This document shows positions 1-10,480 of a DNA stretch of 64,000 nucleotides, piece after piece. The position numbers and the translations under genes are program-made. Source of the stretch: Petrotoga mobilis SJ95 (GTDB taxonomy: Bacteria > Thermotogota > Thermotogae > Petrotogales > Petrotogaceae); assembly GCF_000018605.1 (NCBI RefSeq), contig NC_010003.1:534501-598500 (forward strand), given 5' to 3'. Below the pieces are notes generated by a model. The model had not been told where the DNA came from. It did no database searches and worked only from the letters and a program-made list of their open reading frames with translations. Positions within the stretch are counted from its first letter, which is position 1, and each line of letters opens with the position of its first letter.

Positions 1-1
1 A

Positions 2-1291
2 TCTTACCAAATAGAAGGTTCTCCTTTAGCAGATGGAGCTGGTCCTTCGATTTGGCATAGGTTTTCTCATACACCTGGAAACACATATAATGGAGATACT
101 GGAGATCTGGCAGACGATCATTATAACAGGTACAAAGAAGATATTGCTTTGATGAAAGAGTTAGGATTAAAAGCGTACAGGTTTTCTATATCTTGGTCAA
201 GAATTTTCCCAAATGGTAAAGGTAAAATCAACGAAAAAGGTGTTGATTTTTACAATAGATTGGTTGATGAATTACTCAAGGCAAATATAACCCCTTTTGT
301 TACGTTGTATCATTGGGATTTACCTGCAGCTTTACAAGATCTGGGGGGTTGGACAAACAGAGACATCGCTTATTGGTATACCGATTACGCTGACTACATG
401 TTTCAAAGATTGGGGGACAGAGTAAAAAATTGGATTACTTTAAACGAACCCTGGGTAATGGCTTTTGTTGGACATTTTATGGGTGAACATGCACCTGGAA
501 TGAAAGATCTTTATGCCGCTTTCTCAGTTGTTAACAACCAGTTGCGAGCTCATTCAAAAACGGTTAAAGCGTTCAGAGAAGAAAACGTAAAAGAAGGGAA
601 AATCGGAATTACTTTATCAAATACTTCTCACGATCCAGCTACGGATTCACAAGAAGATATAGATGCTGCACGGTTGGCACACGAATGGACAAATTATCCA
701 TTGTTTTTGAATCCAATATACAATGGTGAATATCCAAGCGGGATAAAAGAACATGCTTCTGTGTTTTTACCCCATAATTACGAAAATGATTTGGAAGAAA
801 TAAAAGAAAAAATCGATTTTGTAGGCATTAATTATTACTCTGGAGATCTTGTCAAGCTCGATACAAAATCATTCTTAGGTGGAAAAACCGTTGAAAGAGG
901 TCTTCCAAAAACTGAAATGGGATGGGAGATCTACCCTGAAGGTTTCTACAAAATACTAAAAGGGGTTCAAGAAGAGTACAATCCAAAAGAAGTGTATGTC
1001 ACTGAAAATGGGGCTGCTTTTGACGACAGCGTAGTAAACCAAGAGGTACACGATGAAAATAGAATAGATTACTTAAAGCAGCATCTTGAACAAGCGTTAA
1101 GAGCTATTCAAAATGGAGTTACGCTCAAAGGATACTTCGTTTGGTCTTTATTAGACAATTTTGAATGGGCATTGGGCTATTCAAAGAGGTTTGGAATAGT
1201 GTACGTTGATTACAAAACTCAAAAAAGGATCATAAAAGACAGCGGTAAATGGTATTCACAGGTTATTAAGAATAATTCTTTTAATTTCTAA
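2..1291 (+). CDS. GH1 beta-glucosidase, 5' truncated by window edge
   Basis: Retaining family 1 glycoside hydrolase, expected to cleave beta-glucosides or related beta-glycosides in the cytoplasm. The reading frame is open to the first bases of the window, where SYQIEG, the usual GH1 N-terminal motif, is read; only a few tens of residues are missing. The acid/base Glu lies in TLNEP (codon 446-448) and the nucleophile Glu in VTENG (codon 1004-1006). The C-terminal motif DNFEWALGYSKRFG is intact. A start at 149 would delete conserved sequence and is not real. The GH3 gene follows 51 bp downstream and is probably co-transcribed, which suggests a beta-glucoside utilisation cluster. Confidence 0.95.
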   Translation, partial: SYQIEGSPLADGAGPSIWHRFSHTPGNTYNGDTGDLADDHYNRYKEDIALMKELGLKAYRFSISWSRIFPNGKGKINEKGVDFYNRLVDELLKANITPFVTLYHWDLPAALQDLGGWTNRDIAYWYTDYADYMFQRLGDRVKNWITLNEPWVMAFVGHFMGEHAPGMKDLYAAFSVVNNQLRAHSKTVKAFREENVKEGKIGITLSNTSHDPATDSQEDIDAARLAHEWTNYPLFLNPIYNGEYPSGIKEHASVFLPHNYENDLEEIKEKIDFVGINYYSGDLVKLDTKSFLGGKTVERGLPKTEMGWEIYPEGFYKILKGVQEEYNPKEVYVTENGAAFDDSVVNQEVHDENRIDYLKQHLEQALRAIQNGVTLKGYFVWSLLDNFEWALGYSKRFGIVYVDYKTQKRIIKDSGKWYSQVIKNNSFNF

Positions 1292-1342
1292 TCTACATTT
1301 AAAAAAAGTTTTTTAATAACAAATAAAAGGATGTGAAAAAAT

Positions 1343-3613
1343 ATGGAGAAGGACATAAAAAAGTTGATCTCTCAGATGACACTCGAAGAAAAGGCAAGTT
1401 TATGTTCAGGCTTAGACAATTGGCACACCAAACCTATTGAAAGGTTAGGGATACCTTCAATTATGATGAGTGATGGGCCTCACGGCTTGAGAAAAGAAAT
1501 CACAAATCCTGAAGAAAGCTTGTTGGCAAACAGCGCCCCCGCTACGTGTTTCCCAACAGCCGCTACAACAGCTTGTTCATGGGATAGAAAATTAATTGAA
1601 GAAGAAGGAAAAGCCTTAGCCGAAGAATGTCAAGCTGAAGAAGTTGATATCATATTGGGCCCCGCTATTAACATTAAAAGGTCTCCATTGTGTGGAAGAA
1701 ATTTCGAATACTTCTCTGAAGACCCCTACTTATCAACAGAACTGGCTACAGCGTATATAAACGCTGTACAAAGTTATGGAGTAGGAACCTCTTTGAAACA
1801 TTACCTTGCAAACAATCAAGAACACAGAAGAATGAGTGTAGATGAAATAATAGACGAAAGAACTCTAAGAGAGATTTACTTAGCGAACTTTGAAGGAGCG
1901 GTGAAAAACGGCAAGCCCTGGACGGTAATGTGTTCTTACAACAAAGTGAACGGCACGCATGCATCTGAAAATAAATACTTATTGACAGATATCTTAAAGA
2001 AAGAATGGAACTTCGAAGGATTCGTTGTATCCGATTGGGGAGCAGTGAACGAAAGGGTAGACGGGTTAAAAGCAGGATTAGACTTAGAAATGCCTTCAAG
2101 TTTTGGAATAGGAGACGACAAAATCATACAAGCAGTAAAGAACGGACAATTAGAAGAGAAGGTATTGGATGAAACTGTAGAAAGACTTTTAAAAATTATT
2201 TTCAAAGCGATAGATAACAGGAAATAAAACGCAACATATGACAAAGAAGCTCATCATCAATTAGCGAGGAAGATTGCAAGAGAAAGCATGGTACTTTTGA
2301 AAAATGAAGACAATATACTTCCAATTAAAAAAGAAGGAACTATAGCCATAATTGGAGAATTTGCCACATTACCCAGGTATCAAGGCGGTGGAAGTTCGCA
2401 TGTAAACCCTATAAAAATAGATAATCTATTAGAAGAGATAGAAAAAATAACTCAAGGAAAATCTAAAATTCTTTACGAAAAAGGATACCATCTTGGCTCA
2501 GATGAAATCGATGAGGAACTTATAGAAAAGGCGAAAAGATCTGCAAAAGAATCTGATATTGCCGTAATCATCGCAGGACTTCCTGAAAGATACGAATCAG
2601 AAGGGTACGATAGAGAACATATGCAGATGCCTCAAAGCCATAATAAGTTGATAGAAGAAATCACCAAGGTTCAACCAAATACGGTGGTGGTATTAAGTAA
2701 TGGTGCCCCAGTTGAAATGCCTTGGGTTGATAAAGTCAAAGGGCTACTAGAAAGTTACTTAGGAGGCCAAGCATGGGGAGGAGCCGTTGCAGATCTCCTC
2801 TTTGGTGAAGTTAATCCTTGTGGAAAATTGGCAGAAACATTCCCAAAGAAACTGAGTCACAATCCTTCATATCTAAATTTCCCAGGCGAAGATGATAGGG
2901 TTGAATACCGAGAAGGTGTATTTGTAGGGTACAGATATTATGATAAAAAACAAATAGATCCGTTATTCCCATTTGGATATGGATTAAGTTACACCAATTT
3001 TGAATATACCGACCTAACAATAGATAAAAAGGAAATAAATGATAATGAAACGTTGAACGTTAAGGTGAAAGTTAAAAATACAGGAAATATGAGAGGCAAA
3101 GAAATAATTCAATTGTATGTAAGAGACATAGAAAGCCGAGTAAATAGGCCAGAAAAAGAACTAAAGGGATTCGAAAAAATACAACTTGACCCTGGCGAAG
3201 AAAAAACTGTAAATTTTAAGTTGGATAAAAGGGCTTTTGCTTATTACAACACAGAGATAAACGATTGGCACGTGGAAAGTGGAGAGTTTGAACTATTGGT
3301 TGGAAAATCGTCAAAAGACATTATATTAAAAGAAACAGTAAAAGTTAACTCCACAAAAATAATAAGAAAGAAGTTTCATAGAAATTCTACGATTGGCGAT
3401 GTAATGGAAGACCCTATTGGTTCGCAGATCTTAAAACAAATAATGCAAGATCAGATTTCAGAAATTTTCCCCGTTGATGAACACAGAAATGAAGAGCTGG
3501 TTTTATCGATGATGAAGTATCTGCCTCTGAGAGGATTAATAAACTTTGGAAGAGGACTATTCACTGAAGAAATGCTGGAAGATCTTCTTAAGAAATTGAA
3601 CGAACAAAGATAG
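1343..3613 (+). pseudogene. GH3 beta-glucosidase interrupted by one in-frame TAA
   Basis: Family 3 beta-glucosidase. The N-terminal part (1343-2227, 294 residues) is the TIM barrel with the KHYLANNQE motif and the nucleophile Asp231 in VVSDWG. The C-terminal part (annotatable as 2288-3613) holds the alpha/beta sandwich with the likely acid/base Glu in SEGYDR, an FnIII-like domain and a tail of about 75 residues. Both parts are in the same frame. The codons between the TAA (2225-2227) and the ATG at 2288 read NATYDKEAHHQLARKIARES, which is normal GH3 linker sequence. Without the stop the protein would be 756 residues, normal for the family. The break is thus a single nonsense codon (for example GAA to TAA), not a frameshift. 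No good ribosome binding site precedes 2288. A recent mutation, a sequencing error and readthrough all remain possible. Confidence 0.88.
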
Positions 3614-3622
3614 AAATCTTTG

Positions 3623-3650
3623 GAGACGATCTCTTAGATCGTCTCTTTAC
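3623..3650 (+). terminator. Hairpin after the GH3 gene
   Basis: A 9-bp perfect stem GAGACGATC/GATCGTCTC with a 5-nt loop is followed by TTTACTTTAA. It lies ten bases after the GH3 stop and separates it from the MCP gene. The T tail is imperfect, so termination may be partial. Confidence 0.6.
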
Positions 3651-3692
3651 TTTAATCACTCATTTGAATAAAAAAGGGGAAGGTGATCTTTT

Positions 3693-5705
3693 ATGAAATC
3701 AAGATCCATTGGTAAAAGAATAATAAGTATAGTAATAATCATATTCATATTGTTCGGCCTTTCTATAATTTTTAATACCACTTCTCTTACCAAATCAAAT
3801 GCTGGTTTGGAATCTTATAAAAATTTGTCAGACCAAGTTAATAATATAACAGAAGTAGAAACAGCATTTTTTGAAGCTTCTTTGAATTTTAAAGATTATA
3901 TAGATAATTACGAAAAGAATTTTGAAAACGCCTTTAGAGGAAATTTATCTAAAATAGAATCATATATGAATAATTTGCTTGACACCACAGAAGAATCTAC
4001 TTCTTTAGTTTATATTAATGAATCTTTAAATACATATGGATCTAATTTCGATCAAATTGTACAATTAAATTTTCAGGCTAATACTTTTCTTTCGGAATAC
4101 AATAAGCTAAGCGAATTACTTATTCAACAACTAAATGATTTCAATACTTTAACTAAACAATATAGTGTTTTGGCTTTTTCACTATTATCAGAAGATCCTG
4201 TTGTAACAGTGCAAAATATCAATGAAGAAGTTAAAAAATATTTCTCTTCTAAATCTTCAAGCGATAAAAACAATGTATTAAATATATTCTCAACCTTTAA
4301 AGACAATTTAGCTTTTGTAGAATTTGGATTAACCAACGATGAACTTAAAAATGCTTTTTCTGAGCTAATGGAAAACCTCAACAATTTAGAAAGCACCTTC
4401 AACCAAATAGTCACAACGATAGAATCCCAACAACCCATAATCGGGCAGATGGAACAAGCAAGGGTAGAGATAATAAACCTGTTAGAAGAACAAAGAAATA
4501 AATTAAAGGTTCAGCAAGACACGTTAGGTCCATCACTCATAGAAGAAAACAATCAAGCAATAACCTTGACAGCCATCCTAACCGTAGTAGCCTTCATAGT
4601 ATCGATAATCATGGTCATCTATCTAATAAGGAGTATAACGAAACCACTGTTAGACTTCAAAAATAAGATAAACCAATTCAAAGAAGGAGACCTAACGATA
4701 AACTTTGAAAGTAAAAGCAAAGACGAAATAGGACAGATGGCGAACGCCCTATCAGAAATGAGTAAAGAATTAAGAAGATCCATGGGGTCAATAAGGCAGG
4801 CATCGGACAAAGTAGAAAACGCATCAGAAAGTCTAACACAATCATCACAAGAAAGTAGGAAGAACTCAGAAGAACTCAAAAACCAGATGGACAAGATACA
4901 AACAAGTACGGAAGAAACGGCAGGAAACGTAGAAGAAGTGACCTCAGGTGTAGACGAAGTAGCAAGGGCAGCACAAGGTGTATCCCAAGACGCACAAAGA
5001 CTAAGTGAAGAAGCAGATGAAACAAGTAAAGCTGCAGAAGAAGGAAGCAAAACGATAGAAAGTATAAGTCAAGCTGTGAAAGAAGCGGTAGAAAGGACGA
5101 AAGAAAGTCAAAAAGAAGTAGAAACACTCGCAAGCAACGCCAAGAACGTACAAAGTATAGTAGAAACGATAAACTCGATAACGGAACAAACGAACCTGTT
5201 GGCACTAAACGCAGCGATAGAAGCGGCAAGGGCAGGGGAAGCGGGAAGAGGATTTGCAGTTGTAGCGGATGAGATAAGGAAGTTAGCGGAAGAATCAAGG
5301 AATGCAACGGATGAAATATCCGAAATACTAACCAACATAACGCAAGGAACGAACAAAGTAAACGAATCGACGAACAAGGTAGTAGGAACGATAGGAGAAA
5401 TAAACGAAAAGATGGAGAATGTACAGAAAAGTTTCAATCGTATAAAAGAAAGGATAGAAAGGATGGACCAAGGGATAGAAAACATGACGGCAAGTGCAGA
5501 GGAACAAAGTGCGAGTGCACAAGAGATGAGCACAGCGATGGACAGGGTAGCGAAAGCTGTGACAGAAATAAGTGAACAACTAGAAAGGTCAAGAAGTGTA
5601 ATAGACGAACAAGTAAAACAAGGGATAGGGATAAACGAAGAAGCGAAAGAGCTGAGTGAGTTAGCCACAGAGTTAAAAGGATTAGTTGGAAGTTTTAAAA
5701 TATAA
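3693..5705 (+). CDS. Methyl-accepting chemotaxis protein (copy 1)
   Basis: Transmembrane chemoreceptor that would signal to CheA/CheW. TM1 is at residues 9-28, a helical extracytoplasmic ligand domain at about 30-290, TM2 at about 291-312, HAMP at about 313-365, and a coiled-coil signalling domain to residue 670. The hairpin tip (about 495-530) contains the canonical [16 protein letters not shown] sequence. The start is ATG after a GGTGAT-type site. From about residue 229 to the end the protein is nearly identical to the MCP at 18525-20525, while the ligand domains differ strongly, so the two sense different ligands. It sits between glycosidase genes, so a sugar ligand is plausible but not shown. 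Confidence 0.95.
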   Translation: MKSRSIGKRIISIVIIIFILFGLSIIFNTTSLTKSNAGLESYKNLSDQVNNITEVETAFFEASLNFKDYIDNYEKNFENAFRGNLSKIESYMNNLLDTTEESTSLVYINESLNTYGSNFDQIVQLNFQANTFLSEYNKLSELLIQQLNDFNTLTKQYSVLAFSLLSEDPVVTVQNINEEVKKYFSSKSSSDKNNVLNIFSTFKDNLAFVEFGLTNDELKNAFSELMENLNNLESTFNQIVTTIESQQPIIGQMEQARVEIINLLEEQRNKLKVQQDTLGPSLIEENNQAITLTAILTVVAFIVSIIMVIYLIRSITKPLLDFKNKINQFKEGDLTINFESKSKDEIGQMANALSEMSKELRRSMGSIRQASDKVENASESLTQSSQESRKNSEELKNQMDKIQTSTEETAGNVEEVTSGVDEVARAAQGVSQDAQRLSEEADETSKAAEEGSKTIESISQAVKEAVERTKESQKEVETLASNAKNVQSIVETINSITEQTNLLALNAAIEAARAGEAGRGFAVVADEIRKLAEESRNATDEISEILTNITQGTNKVNESTNKVVGTIGEINEKMENVQKSFNRIKERIERMDQGIENMTASAEEQSASAQEMSTAMDRVAKAVTEISEQLERSRSVIDEQVKQGIGINEEAKELSELATELKGLVGSFKI

Positions 5706-5796
5706 AATCATCAAAGAGACGCTATATATAAGGTTTTAGAGTTTTTAAGGTTTTAAAGACAGTACCAAAAAATATTAATAGGAGGAGAAATTTCAA

Positions 5797-8178
5797 TTGA
5801 AAATATCTTTAAATGGAAAATGGAAGGTTTACGATAACGAAAAAGAGTTTGAGTTTGATGGAAACGTTCCTGGAACCGTACAAGGAGACCTTGTGGATTT
5901 GAATCTCATGCCTCACCCTTATGTAGGAGAAAATGAAAAACTTTTCAAAAGGTTAGAATGGAAAAATTGGATATACGAGAAGAAATTTCACATAGAAGAG
6001 ATAAACGATGAGCTACGTTACGATCTTGTATTAGAGGGTGTGGATACCCTTTCAAATATTTACCTTAACGATAATTTTGTTGGAGAAACCGAGGATATGT
6101 TCATAGAATACCGGTTTGATATCAAAAAGTATTTGAAAATTGGAGAAAATTCTTTAAAAATAGAGATTAAATCTCCCATAGATCTCCCTAAAAGATTTGA
6201 AAAAAATTATGGGAAATTACACTCTGGCGAAGAAACCGCTAGAGTTTACATAAGAAAAGCTCAGTATTCCTATGGCTGGGACTGGGGAGCAAGAATAGCT
6301 ACAAGCGGGATATACAGAGATATATACATAGAAAGTTACAAAGATGCTAGACTTTTTGGTTCCACCGCTTTTTTGGAGACTTTAGATGGAAAAGTTAACT
6401 TTTCCGGTTACATTGATTCGTGTATCAACTATACTAAAAACTACGAGGTAGAAATCCTTTTCAATGGAAATCCAGTAATTACATTACCAGTAACCACTAG
6501 TGTTGAAAATTACAAGTTTGAAGGTTCTAAAAGAATAGAGAATTTAAAGCTTTGGTATCCACACGATTTGGGTGAAAGTTATTTATACGAAGTTGAGTTC
6601 AGACTTAAGGAAAATAAAGAAGTAATCTATGGTGAAAAAAAGAAAATAGGTTTTAGAATCGTCAAAGTAGTGAGAGAAAATGATTCAGAAGGAGAAAGCT
6701 TTATCTTCGAGATAAACGGCAGAAAAATCTTCGCCAAAGGCGCAAATTGGATACCTGCTGAAAATATCTTAAGTTGGTTAAAAGGGAGTGATTACGATAA
6801 ACTTCTCAAAATGGCGAAGGAATCCAATATGAACATGTTGAGAGTATGGGGAGGTGGCCTTTACGAAGATCCTGCATTTTACAACAGATGTGATGAGTTA
6901 GGAATATTAGTTTGGCAAGACTTCATGTTTGCATGTGCGGAATATCCTGACCATATAGATTGGTTTAGAAAGCTTGCAAATGAAGAAGTAAAACATCAAG
7001 TATTGAAACTAAGACACCATCCAAGTATAGTCCTTTGGTGCGGAAATAATGAGAATAATTGGGGCTTTGAAGAATGGGACTACAAATTGAAAGTGGATGG
7101 GAAAAATCTTGGAAATAGACTTTATTTGGAAGATTTTCCTAAAATATGTGCTCAAGAAGATCCATCGAGACTGTACTGGCCATCAAGCCCATACGGTGGC
7201 AGTAGAGCTAACTCTTCTGAAGCAGGAGACAGACATGTTTGGGAAATCTGGTCCGGATGGCAAGATTATAAATACTATACATGGGACACTTCAAAGTTCG
7301 TAAGTGAATTTGGATTTCAAGCGGCTCCAGATCCGAAAACTATTGATTTCTTTGCAGAAGACAAAGAAAAAGATATATTTTCACCAACGATGTTAAATCA
7401 TAATAAACAAGTTGAAGGTCCCGAAAGACTCTTAAGGTTCATCAATGGGCATTATGGATTGATTGACAACTTTGATTCAATTGTTTATTTAACTCAACTC
7501 AACCAAGCAGAGGCTATTAAAACAGGAGTAGAACACTGGAGAAACAGAAAATACAAAACAGCCGGAACTCTTTATTGGCAAATAAATGATTCATGGCCTG
7601 TTTTCAGTTGGGCTTCAATAGATTATTTTAAAAGGCCCAAGCCTTTATACTTTTACACTAAAAGATTTTATAATCAATTGTTAGCGATTGCCAAAAATAA
7701 AGATGAAAAGGTCATAATATCACTGATAAACGATGGAATCAAAATCAAACTTGATTTGGAATTTCAACTTTGGTCTCTAAATGGGAAAAAACTTATGCAA
7801 AAAGAATATTCAAACATAAAAACGTCCGAAGATTCTGTAATAACTGTTGATCAACTCAATATTTCCAACATTGACTTAGATAACTCCATAGCTTACTTAA
7901 TTCTAAAACAAAATGGAAAAACCATAATAGAAAACCACGAATTATTTGCAGATTTAAGAAAAAATAAATTAAACGATCCAAAGATTACATACGAAAAAGA
8001 AGGAAACAACTTGATATTGAGTTGTGAAAAACCGGCGTGGGGAGTAAACGTTAGGGTAAATGGAGAAAATTATTCTCAAGATAACTTCTTTACTCTTTTT
8101 CCATCCTATCAAAAAGTTTTAAATAATATTGAAGGGGAAATTAGCATAAAAAGCGCCTTTGATTATTTGAGGAGATGA
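5797..8178 (+). CDS. GH2 beta-mannosidase
   Basis: Exo-acting beta-mannosidase of glycoside hydrolase family 2, removing terminal beta-mannose from manno-oligosaccharides in the cytoplasm (no signal peptide). The 793-residue protein has the N-terminal jelly roll, Ig-like domain and TIM barrel in order. The predicted acid/base is Glu419 in WCGNNENNWG and the nucleophile Glu504 in SEFGFQ. The WDWG motif near residue 161 is typical of mannosidases in this family. The start is TTG at 5797, seven bases after GGAGGAG. It overlaps the next gene by ATGA and heads a short operon with a VOC protein and a LacI regulator. Confidence 0.93.
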   Translation: MKISLNGKWKVYDNEKEFEFDGNVPGTVQGDLVDLNLMPHPYVGENEKLFKRLEWKNWIYEKKFHIEEINDELRYDLVLEGVDTLSNIYLNDNFVGETEDMFIEYRFDIKKYLKIGENSLKIEIKSPIDLPKRFEKNYGKLHSGEETARVYIRKAQYSYGWDWGARIATSGIYRDIYIESYKDARLFGSTAFLETLDGKVNFSGYIDSCINYTKNYEVEILFNGNPVITLPVTTSVENYKFEGSKRIENLKLWYPHDLGESYLYEVEFRLKENKEVIYGEKKKIGFRIVKVVRENDSEGESFIFEINGRKIFAKGANWIPAENILSWLKGSDYDKLLKMAKESNMNMLRVWGGGLYEDPAFYNRCDELGILVWQDFMFACAEYPDHIDWFRKLANEEVKHQVLKLRHHPSIVLWCGNNENNWGFEEWDYKLKVDGKNLGNRLYLEDFPKICAQEDPSRLYWPSSPYGGSRANSSEAGDRHVWEIWSGWQDYKYYTWDTSKFVSEFGFQAAPDPKTIDFFAEDKEKDIFSPTMLNHNKQVEGPERLLRFINGHYGLIDNFDSIVYLTQLNQAEAIKTGVEHWRNRKYKTAGTLYWQINDSWPVFSWASIDYFKRPKPLYFYTKRFYNQLLAIAKNKDEKVIISLINDGIKIKLDLEFQLWSLNGKKLMQKEYSNIKTSEDSVITVDQLNISNIDLDNSIAYLILKQNGKTIIENHELFADLRKNKLNDPKITYEKEGNNLILSCEKPAWGVNVRVNGENYSQDNFFTLFPSYQKVLNNIEGEISIKSAFDYLRR

Positions 8179-8591
8179 GTATTATGGATTTTAATTTTGA
8201 TCATTTAGCAATCACAGTTTCCGATTTGGAAAAATCTGTTGGATTTTACAGAGATATTATGGGTTTTAGAGTTTTAGGAAAACTTGTTCAAGACAATGGG
8301 AATTTCGTAATTGTTTACCTTGATATGGGGGATAAAGTACTCGAATTATTCAATTTTACAGAAAAAGGAAAATATCTAACAACTCAAAACGATAAAGACA
8401 TGGGCATAAAACACTTTGCTTTTAAAGTAAAAAGTGTCGATCAAGCCTTTAAATATCTAAGAGAAAAAGGTGTAGAATTCACAATGGAACCTAACAATGC
8501 TGTGGGCGGCGTACGAATCGCTTTTTTCAAAGACCCTGATAACATTCTAATAGAGATAATTGAGGGAGAACTTAATTTAGAAACATATTAA
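8175..8591 (+). CDS. VOC/glyoxalase superfamily protein
   Basis: A 138-residue vicinal-oxygen-chelate protein with two beta-alpha-beta-beta-beta modules. The four usual metal-ligand positions are occupied: His10, Glu57, His80 and Glu127. This fits a lactoylglutathione lyase, methylmalonyl-CoA epimerase or related isomerase/lyase; substrate cannot be told from sequence. Its ATG overlaps the beta-mannosidase stop (ATGA), so the two are translationally coupled. An ATG three codons in (8184) is an alternative start. Confidence 0.82.
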   Translation: MSIMDFNFDHLAITVSDLEKSVGFYRDIMGFRVLGKLVQDNGNFVIVYLDMGDKVLELFNFTEKGKYLTTQNDKDMGIKHFAFKVKSVDQAFKYLREKGVEFTMEPNNAVGGVRIAFFKDPDNILIEIIEGELNLETY

Positions 8592-8614
8592 GTGTAACCT
8601 TTGAGGTGAGAAAA

Positions 8615-9607
8615 ATGGCAACGATAAGAGAAATCGCTAAAGCTTCGGGCTTCTCTATTGCAACGGTGTCTCGAGTTCTCAGTGGAAGCGAGAACGTTAC
8701 TGAAGAAACAAGAAAAAAGATTTTTAAAGTTATAAAAGAATTAGATTACAGAAGAAGCCAGAGTATAAAAGGGAGCTCCTTCAGAGGGATTGGGGTCTTA
8801 GTCCCAGATCTAAAAGAAGATTTCTACGGAATGGTAGCGGAAGGAATAGAAGAAGTCCTTCTAAAAAATCATTTCGAAATGTTCCTTTCAACATATAGAC
8901 ATTCTTTAGAAAAAGAGAGAGATGCCTTAGAAGAGTTCTTCGCAAGAAAAGTTGATGGTGTCATTGTTTGTACAACCTACCAAGATGAAGAATGTTTAGA
9001 AAAATTTATTGAAGCAGGTATACCCGTTGTTGCTGTTGATAGAGAAAACACGGAACTGAAAATGGATATTGTTACTATAGATAATTATGCCTCTTCGTTG
9101 AAAATTGCAAAATATTTGTACGATATGGGTCACAGAAAAGTCTTACATGTCGAAGGTCTAATAGAAGTATACTCTGCCAGGGAAAGAAAGCAGGCTTTTA
9201 TGGATTTTGCACAAAAGAAAGAGGATTTTAATGTTACCTTTATTCCCGCGACTTTTGATGTAAAAGATGGATATATTGCTATTAAAAAATATCTTGACAA
9301 ATATGGTAAAAACTTTACAGCGATTTTTTTTGCTAATGATTGGATGGCCTTGGGTGGGATAAAAGCACTGAAAGAAGCTGGATTGAATTACCCTGAAGAT
9401 ATATCAATAGTTGGTTTTGATGATTCCCCTTTGGCTAAATATTTATACCCTTCTCTAACAACCATTAAGCAACCTGTTTACGAAATGGGATTGAACGCAG
9501 CAAAGTTATTGATCGAAAAATTAGAAGGTAAAAATGAAAGTAAGGTGAAAAGAAGGGTTATCTTGCCAACAAAATTAATAATTAGAGATTCAGTCAGAAA
9601 AATATAA
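8615..9607 (+). CDS. LacI-family transcriptional regulator
   Basis: A 330-residue repressor. The N-terminal helix-turn-helix reads TIREIAKASGFSIATVSRVL, followed by the hinge and a periplasmic-binding-protein-like sugar domain ending in the usual DDSPLAKYLYPSLTTI region. The start is ATG 8615, six bases after GAGGTG; the upstream GTG at 8606 lies inside the ribosome binding site. Its position at the end of the beta-mannosidase operon suggests it controls the nearby glycosidase genes in response to a beta-linked sugar. No operator palindrome could be assigned. Confidence 0.93.
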   Translation: MATIREIAKASGFSIATVSRVLSGSENVTEETRKKIFKVIKELDYRRSQSIKGSSFRGIGVLVPDLKEDFYGMVAEGIEEVLLKNHFEMFLSTYRHSLEKERDALEEFFARKVDGVIVCTTYQDEECLEKFIEAGIPVVAVDRENTELKMDIVTIDNYASSLKIAKYLYDMGHRKVLHVEGLIEVYSARERKQAFMDFAQKKEDFNVTFIPATFDVKDGYIAIKKYLDKYGKNFTAIFFANDWMALGGIKALKEAGLNYPEDISIVGFDDSPLAKYLYPSLTTIKQPVYEMGLNAAKLLIEKLEGKNESKVKRRVILPTKLIIRDSVRKI

Positions 9608-9621
9608 TTTAATGATTTTTT

Positions 9622-9629
9622 GATATAAT
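9622..9629 (+). promoter_or_regulatory. Extended -10 promoter of the M55 gene
   Basis: TGATATAAT at 9621-9629 is a perfect extended -10 element (TGnTATAAT) about 20 bases before the ribosome binding site. No good -35 box is seen, which extended -10 promoters tolerate. It lies just after the lacI-type gene stop. Confidence 0.6.
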
Positions 9630-9651
9630 TATCAATAAAGAGGTGATTATT

Positions 9652-10461
9652 ATAAAAATATACATTTCATTTGATTTTGAAGGGCTTGGGGGTGTCGCCC
9701 AATGGAACGATGTCACAAAAGATAACAAAGATTACAAACAAACATATGCTGTTAGGCAATTAAAAGCTTTATTAGAAGAATTAAAAGAACATGAGATCAT
9801 CTTATCTGATTCCCATGCGGAAGGGAACAACATTCCGTGGGAGATCACAGAAGAATTCCCAAACGTAAAATTAATCAGCGGTGGGATAAGAAAATATTAT
9901 ATGATGACAGGTATAGATGAATCTTTCGATAGGATGATCTTTTTTGGTTACCATGCTGGAGTAGGAGAAAAATACTCTACTATGGATCATACTTATTCAA
10001 GTTCTTCTATTCATAATATTTGGATCAATGGAATAGAAATGAATGAAACGCTAATTAATGCCGCATACGGAGGTAGTTTTGATGTTCCATTGGCAATGGT
10101 TGTTGGGGATGATAAACTCAAAAAACAACTGAACCCATATTTCAAACATTTATACTACGTAGAAACCAAAAGATCTTTAGGCAGATACTCTGCAGAGTTT
10201 AAACCAATGAAGAAACTACTAGAAGAAATTAAAAGTGCAACTAAAGAAATGAAAGATAAAAACAAAGAATATTTCGATGTTTACAGATTCAATTCACCCA
10301 TCGAGATGATTGTTGAATTTTCTGACACTTCGAAAGCTGATATGGTCGAATCCATGCCATTAACAGAAAGAATAGATGGAAGAAAGGTCAAAATAAGCAG
10401 CGACAATTATCGTGTGATTTTTGAAGCTCTTTTAGCGATAACTTATATATGTGGAGCATAG
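9652..10461 (+). CDS. M55 family D-aminopeptidase (DppA-like), apparent ATA start
   Basis: Zinc D-aminopeptidase family, which in Bacillus (DppA) cleaves D-amino-acid peptides. Read from ATA 9652 the protein begins xKIYISFDFEG. The metal and active-site residues are then Asp8, Glu10, His55, His101 and Glu129, close to the DppA set (Asp8, Glu10, His60, His104, Glu133). No ATG, GTG or TTG stands at a proper distance from the strong GAGGTG site at 9640-9645. The only GTG (9643) is inside that site. ATA 9652 has the same 6-nt spacing seen in the msrA gene just downstream. An ATT start at 9649 or a base error (ATG to ATA) are alternatives. Confidence 0.85.
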   Translation: MKIYISFDFEGLGGVAQWNDVTKDNKDYKQTYAVRQLKALLEELKEHEIILSDSHAEGNNIPWEITEEFPNVKLISGGIRKYYMMTGIDESFDRMIFFGYHAGVGEKYSTMDHTYSSSSIHNIWINGIEMNETLINAAYGGSFDVPLAMVVGDDKLKKQLNPYFKHLYYVETKRSLGRYSAEFKPMKKLLEEIKSATKEMKDKNKEYFDVYRFNSPIEMIVEFSDTSKADMVESMPLTERIDGRKVKISSDNYRVIFEALLAITYICGA

Positions 10462-10480
10462 AAAATAAGAGGTGATTAAA

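Noticed and set aside
149-151. TTG 149 as start of the GH1 gene
   Set aside because: Conserved GH1 sequence reads in frame back to base 2, so the gene is cut by the window edge.
2288-3613. Second GH3 fragment as an independent gene
   Set aside because: It is in frame with the first fragment, conserved linker codons lie upstream of its ATG, and there is no convincing ribosome binding site.
4619-5668. Several long open frames on the minus strand inside MCP copy 1 (up to 186 codons)
   Set aside because: They mirror the repetitive, Ser/Thr/Glu-rich MCP codons, have no ribosome binding sites, and the same shadows appear opposite MCP copy 2 (18562-19497).
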